Positions 33,955 through 34,253 of a stretch of 34,253 nt of DNA are shown piece after piece (positions within the stretch are counted from its first letter, which is position 1; each line of letters starts with the position of its first letter). The position numbers were made by a program, and so were the translations under genes. This DNA comes from an uncultured Flavobacteriales bacterium (lineage in GTDB: Bacteria > Bacteroidota > Bacteroidia > Flavobacteriales_D > Crocinitomicaceae). The notes beneath the pieces are model-generated. The model was not told where the DNA came from. It worked only from the letters and a program-made list of their open reading frames with translations, and searched no databases. Where the stretch lies: assembly GCA_905478665.1 (NCBI GenBank), contig CAJQJL010000096.1:1-34253 (forward strand), written 5' to 3'.

Positions 33955-34253
33955 CTAGTTTTGGCAATTAGTGAATGGGTATGGATTCATGGTATCAACA
34001 CCATATACACCAATTTGAACACAATGAACGGAAACTCCATAAGCTCCGAACCACGATGTAAACTCTTCTTCTGTTAAACCCGATAAACCATGTGTGATAA
34101 TTAGAGCACGTTGAGTGTTGTGATCTAAACGAACCATTTCAAGGTTATCGTTTTCACGCATCTCAGTTTGTAATGCTTCCAATTCTGCATTGTCCGTGAT
34201 TGAAAATAGACACTGTCCAAAGTACTTAGCGGTGGATTGATTTCCCGTTTGTT
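33955..34253 (-). CDS. C-terminal part of an unidentified protein, cut by the window edge
   Basis: The frame stays open from the right edge to the TAG at 33955-33957, giving the last 98 residues of a longer protein. A TTG at 34182 has been an apparent start, but the frame continues upstream with no stop, so it is internal. The visible part alternates strand and helix (YFGQCLFSITDN, then MVRLDHNTQRALIITHGL and EEEFTSWFGAYG), suggesting a small alpha/beta fold like a ferredoxin-like or HMA-type domain. I recognise no family. It ends 4 nt before the gliding-type surface protein gene and is probably in its operon. Confidence 0.6.
   Translation of the reverse strand, partial: QTGNQSTAKYFGQCLFSITDNAELEALQTEMRENDNLEMVRLDHNTQRALIITHGLSGLTEEEFTSWFGAYGVSVHCVQIGVYGVDTMNPYPFTNCQN

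Overview
The window looks like a chromosomal segment of a Bacteroidota bacterium, most likely order Flavobacteriales. Four things point that way. Two large surface proteins end in type IX secretion (T9SS) sorting domains of two different types. Several intergenic regions carry the Bacteroidota -7 promoter element TAnnTTTG, twice with a TTG at the expected 19-nt distance. There is a paired ECF sigma factor and membrane anti-sigma-like protein, and many short lipoproteins with typical lipoboxes. Base composition is AT-rich by eye (not computed). I see no rRNA, tRNA, insertion sequence, phage gene or CRISPR array. No gene-free stretch exceeds 300 bases; the longest are about 150 bases.

Layout. 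(1) 1-147 holds a leftward promoter for a gene outside the window. (2) 148-1122 (-) is ATP-dependent phosphofructokinase. (3) 1197-5883 (+) is a tightly packed run: ECF sigma factor, TPR membrane protein, S41 peptidase, lipoprotein and a DUF2306-like membrane protein. (4) 5880-9142 (-) holds a TPR lipoprotein, a 3-hydroxyacyl-CoA dehydrogenase and a PaaG-type crotonase. (5) 9256-9978 (+) is an FkbM methyltransferase. (6) 10025-14306 (-) is a compact cluster in transcription order: MbnP-like copper protein, MbnH-like dihaem enzyme, a 472-residue conserved cytoplasmic protein of unknown function, and a WYL-domain regulator. (7) 14455-17550 (+) is a UvrD/RecB-like helicase-nuclease, convergent with a type II NADH dehydrogenase (17547-18827, -). 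(8) 18983-29103 (+) holds a LytS-type sensor kinase with a beta-propeller input domain, a LytTR response regulator and a 2104-residue secreted protein with 11 tandem 74-residue repeats. (9) 29184-34253 (-) holds the C-terminal end of a small protein, an 865-residue gliding-type surface protein, and urocanate hydratase.

How the parts may work together. The most interesting chemistry is the MbnP/MbnH pair. In the characterised family, the dihaem enzyme oxidises a tryptophan of its partner to kynurenine, which then helps bind copper. Here the two genes abut with no spacer, and the substrate protein keeps the Trp-rich family motif. The kinase, regulator and giant adhesin lie in order on one strand. 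The upstream regions of the regulator and adhesin genes share short sequence words and each carries a perfect 7-bp inverted repeat, so the adhesin may be a target of the regulator (inference). The sigma factor run looks like an envelope-related regulon led by its own regulator pair. Central metabolism is represented by pfkA, ndh, hutU and the two fatty acid/phenylacetate-type genes.
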